DNA of 64,000 nt from Micromonospora sp. HK10. Lineage in GTDB: Bacteria > Actinomycetota > Actinomycetes > Mycobacteriales > Micromonosporaceae. Below, piece after piece: positions 33,720 through 42,908 of this stretch (its first letter is position 1; each line of letters starts with the position of its first letter). The stretch is from assembly GCF_000982955.1 (NCBI RefSeq), contig NZ_KQ058881.1, forward strand, positions 1-64,000, in the 5' to 3' direction. Under the pieces are notes generated by a model. That model was not told where the DNA came from. It did not search any database and saw only the letters and a program-made list of their open reading frames with translations. Position numbers and translations under genes: made by a program.

Positions 33720-34112
33720 ATGACGACGGTGACGGAAGAGACCACCCCGATCTCCCACTACGAGCGCATCGGTGGCGCCGCGGCGGTGAAGGCGGCGGTG
33801 GAGCTCTTCTACGACAAGGTGCTGGCCGACCCGGAGCTGGCCGGCTACTTCACCAACGTGAACATGCCCGAGCAGCGCCGGCACCTGGCGTTGATGCTGG
33901 CCGTGGTGCTGGGTGGGCCGAACGAGTACACCGGTCGTGGCCTGGCCGAGGCGCACCAGCCGTTGGGGATCACCCCGGCGCACTACGCCCGGGTCGGCGA
34001 GCACCTGATCGTCACGTTGACGGAGCTGGGGGTGCCCGGGGACATCCTCGCCGACGTGCAGGCGGTGCTGGGTCAGGTGCGCGAGCAGGTCGTGTCGGCG
34101 AGGACCGCCTGA
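33720..34112 (+). CDS. truncated haemoglobin, group I
   Basis: This 130-residue globin shows the short helical fold with ISHYERIGGAAAVKAAVELFYDKVL (Tyr in the B10 region) and the proximal histidine in EAHQPLGI. Group I truncated globins bind O2 and NO and can dioxygenate NO. ATG with GAGAGGAAACG upstream. It is the first gene of an operon with a flavohaemoprotein and a DivIVA-like protein. Confidence 0.92.
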   Translation: MTTVTEETTPISHYERIGGAAAVKAAVELFYDKVLADPELAGYFTNVNMPEQRRHLALMLAVVLGGPNEYTGRGLAEAHQPLGITPAHYARVGEHLIVTLTELGVPGDILADVQAVLGQVREQVVSARTA

Positions 34113-34114
34113 GC

Positions 34115-35281
34115 GTGGACGCGGCAGGACTCAAGCGGAGCTGGTCGCTGGTCGCCGCGCACGGCGACCAGGTGCCGCTCTACTTCTATTCGACTCTGTT
34201 CCTGGCGTATCCGGAGACCCGGCAGATGTTCCCCACGAACATGGCCGGGCAGCGGGACCGCCTGGTCAGCGCGTTGGGGCACATCGTGTCCCATGTGGAT
34301 CAGGTGGATCGGCTCGTGGGGTTCCTGCGGGACCTCGGCGCGGACCACCGCAAGTTCGCGGTGCGTCCGGAGCACTATCCGGCGGTCGGTGAGGCGCTGC
34401 TGGCCACGTTGCGGCACTTCCTGGGTGAGGTGTGGACCGACGAGCTGGCGGCGGACTGGGCGGCGGCGTACGGGCTGGTGTCGCAGGTGATGATCGAGTC
34501 GGCGCAGGCGGCGGAGGCGGAGTCGCCGCCGTGGTGGGTGGCGGAGATCCTCGCCCACGAGCGGCGCACGTTCGACGTGGCGGTGCTGACGGTGCGCCCG
34601 CAGTACCTGCTGCCGTTCACCCCGGGCCAGTCGATCGGGGTGTCGCACCCGGCGGTGCGGACCTGGCGGTACTACTCGCCGGCGAACGCGCCCCGCCAGG
34701 ACGGCACGTTGGAACTGCACGTGCGGGCCGCGCCCGGTGGTGTGGTGTCGTCGCGGCTGGTGTACGGGTGCGCGGTGGGTGACCAGATCCACCTGGCGGC
34801 GCCGGTGGGGGACCGGTTGACGTTGTGGTCGGCCGGGACGGCGGATCTGCTGTTGTTGGCCGGTGGCACCGGCTGGGCGCCGGTGAAGTCCCTCGTGGAG
34901 CAGGTCGCCGCCGAGGCGCCGGGGCGCCGGGTGGACCTGTACGTGGGGGCCCGGTCCCGGATGGAGTTCTACGACAACGACGCGATCGACAAGTTGGCCG
35001 CGTCGTACCCGTGGTTGACGGTGACGCACGTGGTGGGGTCGGATCCGCGGCGCCCGGGTGAGCTGGTGCAGGTGGCGGACCGGGCGCTCGGCGACGGGGA
35101 CTGGCGTTCCCGGCACGTGTACGTGTGTGGCTCCGACGAGATGGTGAGCCACTCGGTGACGGCGTTGACGCAGGCCGGCTACCACGCCGACCAGGTGCAT
35201 CACGAGGGCTTCGGCCAGCACTGGTACGGGCCGGCGTGGCGGACCGCGACCGCCCTTGACGATTCCGGAGGTGTCCGGTGA
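34115..35281 (+). CDS. flavohaemoglobin-like protein (globin plus ferredoxin-NADP reductase domains)
   Basis: This 388-residue protein has an N-terminal globin (HRKFAVRPEHYPAVGEALL carries the proximal histidine), an FAD-binding barrel (TWRYYSPANAP) and an NAD(P) domain (LLAGGTGWAPVKSL, YVCGSDEMV). Length fits Hmp-type nitric oxide dioxygenases, which convert NO to nitrate with NAD(P)H. Its GTG is 3 nt after the stop of the truncated globin. The pair probably handle NO or respiratory stress together. Confidence 0.9.
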   Translation: MDAAGLKRSWSLVAAHGDQVPLYFYSTLFLAYPETRQMFPTNMAGQRDRLVSALGHIVSHVDQVDRLVGFLRDLGADHRKFAVRPEHYPAVGEALLATLRHFLGEVWTDELAADWAAAYGLVSQVMIESAQAAEAESPPWWVAEILAHERRTFDVAVLTVRPQYLLPFTPGQSIGVSHPAVRTWRYYSPANAPRQDGTLELHVRAAPGGVVSSRLVYGCAVGDQIHLAAPVGDRLTLWSAGTADLLLLAGGTGWAPVKSLVEQVAAEAPGRRVDLYVGARSRMEFYDNDAIDKLAASYPWLTVTHVVGSDPRRPGELVQVADRALGDGDWRSRHVYVCGSDEMVSHSVTALTQAGYHADQVHHEGFGQHWYGPAWRTATALDDSGGVR

Positions 35282-35961
35282 GCGCGACCCCGATCAGCAG
35301 GTACGAGAGCGGCCAGTTCTCCGGTGGCGTGCAGGTGCGCCTGACGGCGGACCGGGTGCGGCGGTGGGTGTTCGACAGCGCGTCGTTCACCCGCCGCGGC
35401 TACGAGCACGCCGACGTGGACCGGTTCCGGATGCAGGTGGCCGACGAGTTGGATCTGCTGGCCACGCAGATCGCGCATCTGCGGGCGGAGAATGAGCGGC
35501 TCAACGACCATCTGGAGCTGCACCGGCACGGGGTGCTGCCGAGCACGGACCCGAAGGCGACGGTGCCGGCGGCCAAGGAGGTCAACCTGCTGTCGGCGGC
35601 GCAGCGGGAGGCCGAGCAGATCATCGCGCAGGCGCACGACTACGCCCGGCGGGTCGCCGAGTACGCCCAGATGCAGTACGAGAGCTACATGCGGGCGGCG
35701 GCGGAGGAGGCGAAGCAGGAGGCCGAGCGGGCCGTCGCGCAGTACCGCAGCAGCGCGGGCGCGGACTTCGACGACTCGGTGGCCACCCGGGAGGCGCTGC
35801 GGATCTTCGGCGACATGATGATCTCGCACATGCGGGCGGCGGCGCGGCACCTCGATGACGGCAGCGAGCAGTTGGCCGCCACGATGGCGCGGCTCGCCCG
35901 GGAGGTTACGCCGGTCGCCGGCGGGCAGCCGCAGCCGGCGTTGCCCCGGCACCAGCGTTGA
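35278..35961 (+). CDS. DivIVA-domain coiled-coil protein
   Basis: This 227-residue protein contains the DivIVA membrane-curvature motif in SASFTRRGYEHADVDRFRMQVADELDLL and a long alanine- and glutamate-rich coiled coil (AAQREAEQIIAQAHDYARRVAEY). DivIVA proteins mark cell poles and septa and recruit partners. The GTG overlaps the flavohaemoglobin stop (GTGA), so its synthesis is coupled to the globins. It is shorter than the main actinobacterial Wag31/DivIVA and is probably a paralogue. Confidence 0.82.
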   Translation: MSATPISRYESGQFSGGVQVRLTADRVRRWVFDSASFTRRGYEHADVDRFRMQVADELDLLATQIAHLRAENERLNDHLELHRHGVLPSTDPKATVPAAKEVNLLSAAQREAEQIIAQAHDYARRVAEYAQMQYESYMRAAAEEAKQEAERAVAQYRSSAGADFDDSVATREALRIFGDMMISHMRAAARHLDDGSEQLAATMARLAREVTPVAGGQPQPALPRHQR

Positions 35962-36008
35962 CGTCCCGGCCGGCCCGGCGGGCAGTGCCGCGCGGGCCGG
36001 CCGGGACG
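35962..36008. terminator. terminator of the globin operon
   Basis: A perfect 16-bp stem (35962-35977 with 35993-36008) with a further GCGG/CCGC pairing inside the loop begins one base after the DivIVA-like stop codon. The neighbouring gene is convergent. Confidence 0.75.
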
Positions 36009-36102
36009 GATCCGCGTTCCTGGTCGGCGTCGACCTCGCGCGGGTGGTCGCTGCGGGCGCTGTGGTGGGGGTGCGGACGAGGCGAGCCGGGCCGGGTGGC
36101 GG

Positions 36103-36759
36103 TCAGCGGCCGGCCGCCGCGACGGCGTCGGCGATCGGGGTCTGCCCACCGACGAGTTCCAGGGTGAGTCCGGCGCTGTGTGGGGTGTGCAGCAGCGCCA
36201 GCAGCACCCGCGCCACGTCGGCGCGGGTGACCGGGCCGGGCGGCACGCGCGGGGCCAGGGTGACCCGGCCGGCCGGCTCGTCGTCGGTGAGCCGGCCCGG
36301 GCGCAGCACGGTCACGTCGAGGTCCCGGCTGGTGACGTCCACCTCGGCGGCCTTCTTGGCCCGTAGGTACGCCGCCCACACCTCGTCGCGGCCCTGCGCC
36401 GGTGGGGCGTCCACGCCCATCGAGGAGACCAGCAGGTAACGGCGGACCCCGGCGCGTTGCGCGGCGTCGGCCAGCAGCACCGCGGCGCCCCGGTCGACGG
36501 TGTCCTTGCGGGCGGCGCCGCTGCCCGGCCCGGCGCCGGCGGCGAACACCACCGCGTCGGCGCCGGCCAGGTGCCCGGCGACGGTGTCGACGTCGGTGTG
36601 CTCCAGGTCGCAGACGACCGGTTCGGCGCCGGCGGCGCGCAGCGCGGCCGCGTGCCCGGGGTTGCGGATCAGCCCGACGGCGGTGTCGCCGCGCCCGGCG
36701 AGTTCCCGCTCCAGCAGCTGGGCGATCTTGCCGTGGCCTCCGGCGATGACGACACGCAT
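36103..36759 (-). CDS. NAD(P)-binding atypical SDR (NmrA/YwnB type)
   Basis: This 218-residue protein begins MRVVIAGGHGKIAQLLEREL, a GGHGKIA dinucleotide motif of the atypical SDR group. It has VVFAAGAGPG, YLLVSSMGVD and a YLRAKKAAE stretch in the active-site position. These enzymes sense NAD(P)H or reduce small molecules; substrate unknown. TAGGTT lies 6 nt before the ATG, so it is probably leaderless. Confidence 0.83.
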   Translation of the reverse strand: MRVVIAGGHGKIAQLLERELAGRGDTAVGLIRNPGHAAALRAAGAEPVVCDLEHTDVDTVAGHLAGADAVVFAAGAGPGSGAARKDTVDRGAAVLLADAAQRAGVRRYLLVSSMGVDAPPAQGRDEVWAAYLRAKKAAEVDVTSRDLDVTVLRPGRLTDDEPAGRVTLAPRVPPGPVTRADVARVLLALLHTPHSAGLTLELVGGQTPIADAVAAAGR

Positions 36760-36800
36760 GCCCCCAACCTAGCCGCGCCGCCGGCCGCCCGCCGCTCGAG

Positions 36801-36923
36801 CGCCACGCCGGCACGCCGTCGCCGGTCGGGCGGCCGACCAGCGGCCGGACCGGGGGTTGCGGGCCGATCGCCACGCCGGCACGCCGTCGCCGGTCGGGCG
36901 GACTGAGGGTTGCGGGCCGATCG
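36801..36923. repeat. interspersed direct repeats
   Basis: A 33-bp sequence beginning CGCCACGCCGG occurs identically at 36801-36833 and 36869-36901. A 17-bp word GGGTTGCGGGCCGATCG occurs at 36854-36870 and 36907-36923. They form one and a half repeat units in a gene-free stretch. Confidence 0.7.
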
Positions 36924-37050
36924 GCGCGGCGGGGCCACACGGGGGCGACCCCGGCCTGGGCGGGCGCGGCGGCGTGATCGCGGTCACCGGCGGCGGTCGG
37001 CCGGGCCGACCCGCTCGTCGCCGAGGCGACCGGCGAGGCAGCATGGACCG

Positions 37051-37986
37051 GTGACCGAGACGTTCGACGCGCTGACCCGGCTGGTGGCCGCCGGGGACGT
37101 CGTGGTGCTCAGCGGCGCCGGCCTGTCCACCGAGTCCGGCATTCCCGACTACCGGGGGCCCAGCGGCGCGGCCCGCCGGCACACCCCGATGACCTACCAG
37201 GCGTTCACCCGCGATGCCCAGGCCCGGCGGCGGTACTGGGCGCGCAGCCACCTGGGCTGGCGGCTGATCGCCCGGGCGGCCCCGAACGCCGGGCACCACG
37301 CGGTGGCCCGGTTGCAGGCCGCCGGCCTGCTCGCCGGGATCATCACCCAGAACGTCGACGGCCTGCACACCGCCGCCGGCGCCACCGGGGTGGTCGAACT
37401 GCACGGCCGCCTCGACGAGGTGACCTGCCTGGACTGCGGCAACCTGACCTCCCGCGACGAGCTGGACCGGCGGCTGCGCGAGGCCAACCCGGGCTTCGAC
37501 GCACACATCGCCCAGGTCAACCCCGACGGCGACGTCGACCTGCCCGACGAGGCGGTGGCCGGGTTCCGCACCGTGGACTGCGGCATCTGCGGCACCGGCA
37601 TGCTCAAACCCGACGTGGTGTTCTTCGGCGAGACGGTGCCCGCGCCCCGGGTCGCCGAGTGTTTCACCCGCGTCGAGCGGGCCCGCGCGCTGCTGGTGCT
37701 CGGCTCGTCCCTGACGGTCATGTCGGGCCGCCGGTTCGTCATCCGCGCGGCCAAGCACGGCATCCCGGTGGCCATCGTCAACCAGGGACCCACCCGCGGT
37801 GACGGGTACGCCACGGTCGCCCTCGACGCGCCGCTGGGCGCCACCCTGACCGCCCTGGCCGACCGGGTCGCCGGCCCGACGCGGCAGGGAAGCGTCCACC
37901 CGGCAGGACCGGGTGGACGCACCGGGCGGCCCGGACCGCCCCGCGCCGGCCTCGCGCCCACCGGCGGGCAGCCGGCCACGGTGTAG
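37051..37986 (+). CDS. Sir2-family NAD-dependent protein deacylase
   Basis: This 311-residue sirtuin has GAGLSTESGIPDYRG for NAD binding, TQNVDGLH, the catalytic histidine in ELHG, and the zinc cysteines of CLDCG and CGICG. MLKPDVVFFGE follows. It removes acyl groups from lysines of target proteins using NAD. The last 35 or so residues are a proline- and glycine-rich tail. The GTG at 37051 has CAGCAT 6 nt upstream and no Shine-Dalgarno, so it may be leaderless. Confidence 0.92.
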   Translation: MTETFDALTRLVAAGDVVVLSGAGLSTESGIPDYRGPSGAARRHTPMTYQAFTRDAQARRRYWARSHLGWRLIARAAPNAGHHAVARLQAAGLLAGIITQNVDGLHTAAGATGVVELHGRLDEVTCLDCGNLTSRDELDRRLREANPGFDAHIAQVNPDGDVDLPDEAVAGFRTVDCGICGTGMLKPDVVFFGETVPAPRVAECFTRVERARALLVLGSSLTVMSGRRFVIRAAKHGIPVAIVNQGPTRGDGYATVALDAPLGATLTALADRVAGPTRQGSVHPAGPGGRTGRPGPPRAGLAPTGGQPATV

Positions 37987-38020
37987 GGGCCGCCCGGCCC
38001 CGAGCAGCGCACGGAACGAC

Positions 38021-38141
38021 CGGTTCGGCCGCGCGGCGGAACGCACGCGGCGACCGGTTCGGCCGCGCGACGGAACGCACGGGAGCGAGCGGTTCGGCCG
38101 CGCGGGGGAGCGCTCGCGGCGGCCCGCCGGTTCGACCGCGG
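38021..38141. repeat. imperfect 34-35-bp tandem repeats
   Basis: CGGTTCGGCCGCGCG recurs at 38021-38035, 38055-38069 and 38090-38104, with a degenerate fourth copy near 38128. Similar sequence (CGGAACGCACG) follows the first two. They lie between the sirtuin stop and the riboswitch. Confidence 0.7.
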
Positions 38142-38220
38142 CCCGGTGTGGGCGCGCGCCGATGGGGTAGGACATGAGCCGGAAACATGGTCGCTGGTAG
38201 CGTTGACCATGCCGGTACCA

Positions 38221-38311
38221 CCCACGCGGGAGAGACCGCCCGGAAACCACCCGGACGGCGCCGAAGGGGCAGATTCTCCCCGGAACCTCTCAGGCAAAAG
38301 GACCGCGTGGG
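38221..38311 (+). promoter_or_regulatory. glycine riboswitch aptamer
   Basis: The conserved glycine-aptamer words GGGAGAGACC, GGCGCCGAAGGGGCA and CCTCTCAGGCAAAAGGACC appear in order. A perfect 9-bp P1 closes the aptamer: CCCACGCGG (38221-38229) with CCGCGTGGG (38303-38311). It lies directly upstream of gcvP. Only one full aptamer is seen. The following CACTGTGGAGCG may be the remnant helix found with single-aptamer forms. Confidence 0.93.
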
Positions 38312-38322
38312 CAGGCACTGTG

Positions 38323-38380
38323 GAGCGCGTCAGCGCGACTCAGGGGGAGGCCGACCCGTCGACCTCGCCCCCACAAGGAG
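38323..38380 (+). promoter_or_regulatory. candidate expression platform of the glycine riboswitch
   Basis: After the aptamer come a hairpin GAG-CGCG/CGCG-CTC (38323-38341) and a second hairpin of GGGGGAGG (38343-38350) with CCT-CG-CCCCC (38363-38372). It ends just before the ribosome site AAGGAG (38375-38380). There is no U-run, so control may be on translation or by Rho. Confidence 0.4.
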
Positions 38381-38388
38381 CGCAGCGC

Positions 38389-41211
38389 ATGACCGCAGAG
38401 CAGTTCGCCGACCGGCACATCGGTCCCGGCCCGGGCGACGAGCGCCGGATGCTGGAGACCGTCGGCTACAGCTCCATCGACGAGCTGATGGACGCCGCCA
38501 TTCCCGAGGTGATCCGCTGGCACGGCACCCTGGACCTGCCGGCCCCGGCCGGCGAGCGGGAGGCCCTCGCGGAGTTGCGCGCCCTCGCCGCCCGCAACAC
38601 CGTGGCCGTTTCCATGATCGGGCTGGGCTACCACGGCACCCACACGCCGGCGGTGATCCGCCGCAACGTGCTGGAGAACCCCGCCTGGTACACCGCGTAC
38701 ACGCCGTACCAGCCGGAGATCAGCCAGGGGCGGCTGGAGGCGCTGCTGAACTTCCAGACCATGGTCACCGACCTGACCGGGCTGGCCACCGCGAACGCCT
38801 CCATGCTCGACGAGGCCACCGCCGCGGCCGAGGCGATGACCCTCGCGCGCCGCGCGTCGAAGAGCAAGAGCCCGGTGTACGTGGTCGACGCGGACACCCT
38901 CCCGCAGACCCTCGCGGTGATCACCGGCCGGGCCGAGCCGCTCGGCATCGAGGTGCGGGTGGTCGACGTCGACCACGACGAGCTGCCGGGCGAGTTCTTC
39001 GGCCTGCACCTGCAGTATCCGGGGGCCTCCGGGGCGGTCCGGGACCACGCCGCCCTGGTCGGCGCCGCGCACGGCGCCGGCGCGCTGGTCACCGTCGCGG
39101 CGGACCTGCTGGCGTTGACGCTGCTGCGCCCGCCGGGGGAGATCGGCGTCGACATCGCCGCCGGCACCACCCAGCGCTTCGGGGTGCCGATGGGCTTCGG
39201 CGGGCCGCACGCCGGCTACCTGGCGGTGCGCTCGGGCCTGGAGCGGATGCTGCCCGGACGGCTCGTGGGCGTGTCCAAGGACGCCGCCGGCAACCCGGCG
39301 TACCGGCTGGCGTTGCAGACCCGTGAGCAGCACATCCGGCGGGAGAAGGCGACCAGCAACATCTGCACCGCGCAGGTGCTGCTGGCGGTGATGGCCGGCA
39401 TGTACGCCGTCTACCACGGCCCGGACGGGCTGCGGGAGATCGCCCGGCGTACCCATGGGGCGGCGGCGCGGCTCGCGGCCGGGCTGCGCGCCGGCGGCGT
39501 CGAGGTCGCGGACGTCGCGTTCTTCGACACCGTCACGGCGCGCGTGCCGGGGCGGGCGGCTGAGGTGGTCGCCGCGGCCGCCGCGCGCAACGTGAACCTG
39601 CGGCTGGTCGACGCCGACCGGGTGGGCGTGTCCTGCGACGAGACCACCACGGCGGCGCACCTGGCGGCGGTGTGGGCGGCCTTCGGCGTCGACGGGTTCG
39701 ACGGCGAGGTCGACGAGGCGCTGCCGGCCGGGCTGGCCCGCACCTCGGACTTCCTCACCCACCCGGTGTTCCGCACCCACCACTCGGAGACGGCGATGCT
39801 GCGCTACCTGCGCCGGCTGGCCGACTTCGACTACGCCCTGGACCGCGGCATGATCCCGCTCGGGTCGTGCACGATGAAGCTGAACGCCACCACCGAGATG
39901 GAGGCGATTACCTGGCCCGAGTTCGCCCACCTGCACCCGTTCGCCCCGGCGGAGCAGACCGCCGGGTACCGGGACCTGATCGCCCAGCTGGAGGACTGGC
40001 TGGCGGAGGTGACCGGCTACGACGCGGTCAGCGTGCAGCCCAACGCGGGCTCGCAGGGCGAGCTGGCCGGGCTGCTGGCCATCCGCGCCTACCACCGCTC
40101 CCGGGGGCAGGGGCACCGGGACGTGTGCCTGATCCCGTCGTCGGCGCACGGCACCAACGCCGCCTCCGCGGTGATGGCCGGCATGCGGGTGGTGGTGGTC
40201 GGCTGCGACGCCGACGGCAACGTCGACCTGGTCGACCTCGACGCGAAGATCGACAAGCACCGGGACGCGCTCGCCGCGATCATGGTGACGTACCCGTCGA
40301 CGCACGGCGTGTACGAGACGGGCATCGCGCAGCTGTGCGCGAAGGTGCACGACGCCGGCGGTCAGGTCTACGTCGACGGGGCGAACCTCAACGCGCTGGT
40401 CGGGTTCGCCAAGCCGGGCCGGTTCGGGGCGGACGTGTCGCACCTGAACCTGCACAAGACGTTCTGCATTCCGCACGGCGGCGGCGGCCCGGGCGTGGGG
40501 CCGGTGGCGGTGCGCGCGCACCTGGCGCCGTTCCTGCCCGGTGACCCGGTCGGGGAGCGCGCCGAGGGCCGGCCGGCCATCTCGGCGGCCCGCTACGGGT
40601 CGGCGGGCATCCTGCCGATTCCGTGGGCGTACCTGCGGATGATGGGCGCCGAAGGGCTGACCCGGGCGACCGGGGTGGCGGTGCTGGCGGCGAACTACGT
40701 GGCGGCGCGGCTGCGTAACCACTTCCCGGTGCTGTACGCCGGCAACAAGGGCCTGGTGGCGCACGAGTGCATCCTGGACCTGCGCCCGTTGACGAAGGCG
40801 ACCGGGGTGAGCGTCGACGACGTGGCCAAGCGGCTGATCGACTACGGCTTCCACGCGCCGACGATGTCGTTCCCGGTGGCGGGGACGCTGATGGTGGAGC
40901 CGACGGAAAGCGAGGACCTGGCCGAGCTGGACCGGTTCTGCGACGCGATGATCGCCATCCGGGCCGAGATCGACAACGTCGGGTCGGGGCGGTGGCCGGC
41001 CGGGGACAACCCCCTGGCCAACGCCCCGCACACCGCGGCGATGGTGTCCGGTGACGAGTGGCCGCACCCGTACCCGCGGTCGGTGGGGGCGTACCCGGGC
41101 GGCGTCGACCGGGCCGGGAAGTACTGGCCGCCGGTGCGGCGCGTCGACGGGGCCTACGGCGACCGGAACCTGGTCTGTTCGTGTCCGGCGCCGGAGGCGT
41201 TCGAGGACTGA
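38389..41211 (+). CDS. gcvP: glycine dehydrogenase (decarboxylating), P protein
   Basis: This 940-residue fused P protein decarboxylates glycine and passes the aminomethyl group to lipoylated GcvH. It is homodimer-type with an N-terminal half ([14 protein letters not shown]) and a C-terminal half holding the pyridoxal-phosphate lysine near residue 690 in [29 protein letters not shown] is also present. Full length. ATG with AAGGAG 8 nt upstream. Expression is expected to rise with glycine through the riboswitch in its leader. Confidence 0.97.
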   Translation: MTAEQFADRHIGPGPGDERRMLETVGYSSIDELMDAAIPEVIRWHGTLDLPAPAGEREALAELRALAARNTVAVSMIGLGYHGTHTPAVIRRNVLENPAWYTAYTPYQPEISQGRLEALLNFQTMVTDLTGLATANASMLDEATAAAEAMTLARRASKSKSPVYVVDADTLPQTLAVITGRAEPLGIEVRVVDVDHDELPGEFFGLHLQYPGASGAVRDHAALVGAAHGAGALVTVAADLLALTLLRPPGEIGVDIAAGTTQRFGVPMGFGGPHAGYLAVRSGLERMLPGRLVGVSKDAAGNPAYRLALQTREQHIRREKATSNICTAQVLLAVMAGMYAVYHGPDGLREIARRTHGAAARLAAGLRAGGVEVADVAFFDTVTARVPGRAAEVVAAAAARNVNLRLVDADRVGVSCDETTTAAHLAAVWAAFGVDGFDGEVDEALPAGLARTSDFLTHPVFRTHHSETAMLRYLRRLADFDYALDRGMIPLGSCTMKLNATTEMEAITWPEFAHLHPFAPAEQTAGYRDLIAQLEDWLAEVTGYDAVSVQPNAGSQGELAGLLAIRAYHRSRGQGHRDVCLIPSSAHGTNAASAVMAGMRVVVVGCDADGNVDLVDLDAKIDKHRDALAAIMVTYPSTHGVYETGIAQLCAKVHDAGGQVYVDGANLNALVGFAKPGRFGADVSHLNLHKTFCIPHGGGGPGVGPVAVRAHLAPFLPGDPVGERAEGRPAISAARYGSAGILPIPWAYLRMMGAEGLTRATGVAVLAANYVAARLRNHFPVLYAGNKGLVAHECILDLRPLTKATGVSVDDVAKRLIDYGFHAPTMSFPVAGTLMVEPTESEDLAELDRFCDAMIAIRAEIDNVGSGRWPAGDNPLANAPHTAAMVSGDEWPHPYPRSVGAYPGGVDRAGKYWPPVRRVDGAYGDRNLVCSCPAPEAFED

Positions 41212-41223
41212 TCATCGGGGTCG

Positions 41224-41253
41224 GCCGGGGCGGTCGGGTGCGGCCGCCCCGGC
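41224..41253 (+). terminator. gcvP terminator hairpin
   Basis: A perfect 10-bp stem, GCCGGGGCGG with CCGCCCCGGC, with a 10-nt loop begins 13 nt after the gcvP stop. No U-tract. Confidence 0.55.
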
Positions 41254-41306
41254 GTCGACCTGGGGAGGGCGGCCCGGCGGCGGCGGGCTAGCCTGGGTCG
41301 ACGGGG

Positions 41307-41328
41307 CACGCTGCGGTTACGCAGCGTG
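41307..41328. terminator. second convergent hairpin
   Basis: A perfect 9-bp stem CACGCTGCG/CGCAGCGTG with loop GTTA lies 7 bp beyond the end of the DUF5999 gene on the opposite strand. It probably ends that transcript. Confidence 0.6.
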
Positions 41329-41334
41329 ATGAGG

Positions 41335-41535
41335 TCAGGCGACGAGGGCGTGTCGGGCGGGGCCGCGGTGGGGGGCGATGCTGCTGCCGTCGGGGAGCAG
41401 CTCACCGGTGTCCTCGAAGACGATCACCCCGTTACAGAGCAGGCTCCAGCCCTGCTCACGGAAGCAGGCGATGACCCGGGCGGCTTCCCGGTCGGTCGCC
41501 TCGGCGGAGGGGCAGGTGGGTTGGTGCTGGCACAT
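41335..41535 (-). CDS. DUF5999-family protein
   Basis: This 66-residue protein begins MCQHQPTCPSAEATDREAAR and contains GWSLLCNGVIVFEDTGELLPDG, a close match to the actinomycete-specific DUF5999 family. Its role is unknown; the clustered cysteines and histidine could bind metal. The ATG at 41535 has CCGGAG 8 nt upstream and matches homologues; an in-frame ATG 11 codons earlier lacks a ribosome site. Divergent from the PabB-like gene. Confidence 0.85.
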   Translation of the reverse strand: MCQHQPTCPSAEATDREAARVIACFREQGWSLLCNGVIVFEDTGELLPDGSSIAPHRGPARHALVA

Positions 41536-41658
41536 CGGGTTCTCCGGACTGTGGGGGCACTGTGTCATGGTTCACATGACCAGTGACGCACAGTACCAAG
41601 CAAAAGCGCGCGCCATCGAGCAAGGTTGCGTCTTGTTCATCCAGAATGGGCTGAACGG

Positions 41659-42852
41659 ATGACCCGTAACGGCCCGGACGGTGTGGAAGCGCTCCCACGC
41701 ATGGCCGTCGATCTGCCCGCCGCGCCCGCCGGGTGCCGGGACCGGCTGGTCGAACGGGCCCGCCTGGAATGGCGGGTCGGCGACGGTGGTGACCCCACCA
41801 CGCTGGTCGAGGACTTCCTCGCCGCCCACGGCGTCGACCTGCGCGACCTGGCCCGCCCGGCCCGCCACGACCCGGACGGGGTGTGCGGGGCGGCGCTGCA
41901 CCTGTCCGCCGCCGCCGGGGCGTACGCCGCCGGCGGCCCGACCGGCGCGCCCACCCCCGCGCCGGCCCTGCCGGACCTGGTGGTCGTCGTGCACGGCCAC
42001 GCCGACCGCCCCGCACCTCCGGCCGCCGCCAGGCCCGCCGGGTGGTGGCTGGGGGACTGGCGGGACAGCTGGACCCCGGGCGACCACGCCGCCGCCGTCA
42101 CGGCGGTGCGCGCCGCCATCGGCCGCGGCGATGTCTACCAGGTCAACCTCGTCGGCCACGCCGCCGCCGCGTACACCGGCGATCCGCTGCCCGCGCTGGC
42201 CCGGCTGGCCGCCCTGCCCGGGGCCCGCTACGGCGGCGCGCTGTCCGGCCTGGGCTGGGCGCTGGGCTGCGCCTCCCCGGAGACGCTGATCGCCGTCGAG
42301 GACGGCCGCCTGGTCACCCGCCCGATCAAGGGCACCCGGCCGGCCACCGAGGCGGGCCGCCGGGAACTGCTCGCCTCCGCCAAGGAACGCGCCGAACACG
42401 TGATGATCGTCGACCTGGAGCGCAACGACCTGGCCCGGGTGGCGCGCACCGGCTCGGTGCGGGTGGACGAGCTGTTCGCCGTACGCCGCTGGTGTGACCT
42501 GTGGCAGGCCGAGTCGACGGTCTCCGCGGCGCCCGCCGACGGGCTGGGCCTGGCGGCGCTGCTGCGCGCGGTCTGCCCCGGCGGGTCGGTCACCGGCGCG
42601 CCGAAGCTCGCCGCGCTGGCCCAGATCGCCGACCTCGAGCCGGTCGGCCGCGGGGCCGGGATGGGCGCGCTCGGCTGGGTCGGTCCCGGCCGGGTCGACT
42701 TGGGGTTGACCATCCGTACCGCGGCCGCCGACGCCGAGCGGCTGCACCTGTGGGCCGGCGGCGGCATCACCTGGGGCAGCGACCCGGCCGCCGAGGTCGC
42801 CGAGGCCGCCGCGAAGGCCGCCCCGATCCGCGCCCTGCTCGCGACCGCCTGA
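41659..42852 (+). CDS. pabB: aminodeoxychorismate synthase component I (PabB-like chorismate-binding enzyme)
   Basis: This 397-residue protein has the chorismate-binding domain: GDVYQVNLVGH, the PIKGT motif (lysine typical of PabB rather than TrpE), MIVDLERNDLARVA, GGSVTGAPK and WAGGGITWGSDP. It would convert chorismate and ammonia to 4-amino-4-deoxychorismate for folate p-aminobenzoate. The N-terminal region is shorter than in TrpE. The ATG at 41659 is preferred; a TTG 11 codons upstream is possible. No pabA or pabC is adjacent. Confidence 0.85.
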   Translation: MTRNGPDGVEALPRMAVDLPAAPAGCRDRLVERARLEWRVGDGGDPTTLVEDFLAAHGVDLRDLARPARHDPDGVCGAALHLSAAAGAYAAGGPTGAPTPAPALPDLVVVVHGHADRPAPPAAARPAGWWLGDWRDSWTPGDHAAAVTAVRAAIGRGDVYQVNLVGHAAAAYTGDPLPALARLAALPGARYGGALSGLGWALGCASPETLIAVEDGRLVTRPIKGTRPATEAGRRELLASAKERAEHVMIVDLERNDLARVARTGSVRVDELFAVRRWCDLWQAESTVSAAPADGLGLAALLRAVCPGGSVTGAPKLAALAQIADLEPVGRGAGMGALGWVGPGRVDLGLTIRTAAADAERLHLWAGGGITWGSDPAAEVAEAAAKAAPIRALLATA

Positions 42853-42908
42853 CCCGGCACGCGGCCAGGGTCGGTCAGGCGCGGCGGCCGGGACACGGCC
42901 GGGGCCGG

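Noticed and set aside
36760-38220. Possible CRISPR array from the repeats around the sirtuin gene
   Set aside because: Repeat units are few, of uneven spacing, lack unique spacers of constant length, and no cas genes are present.
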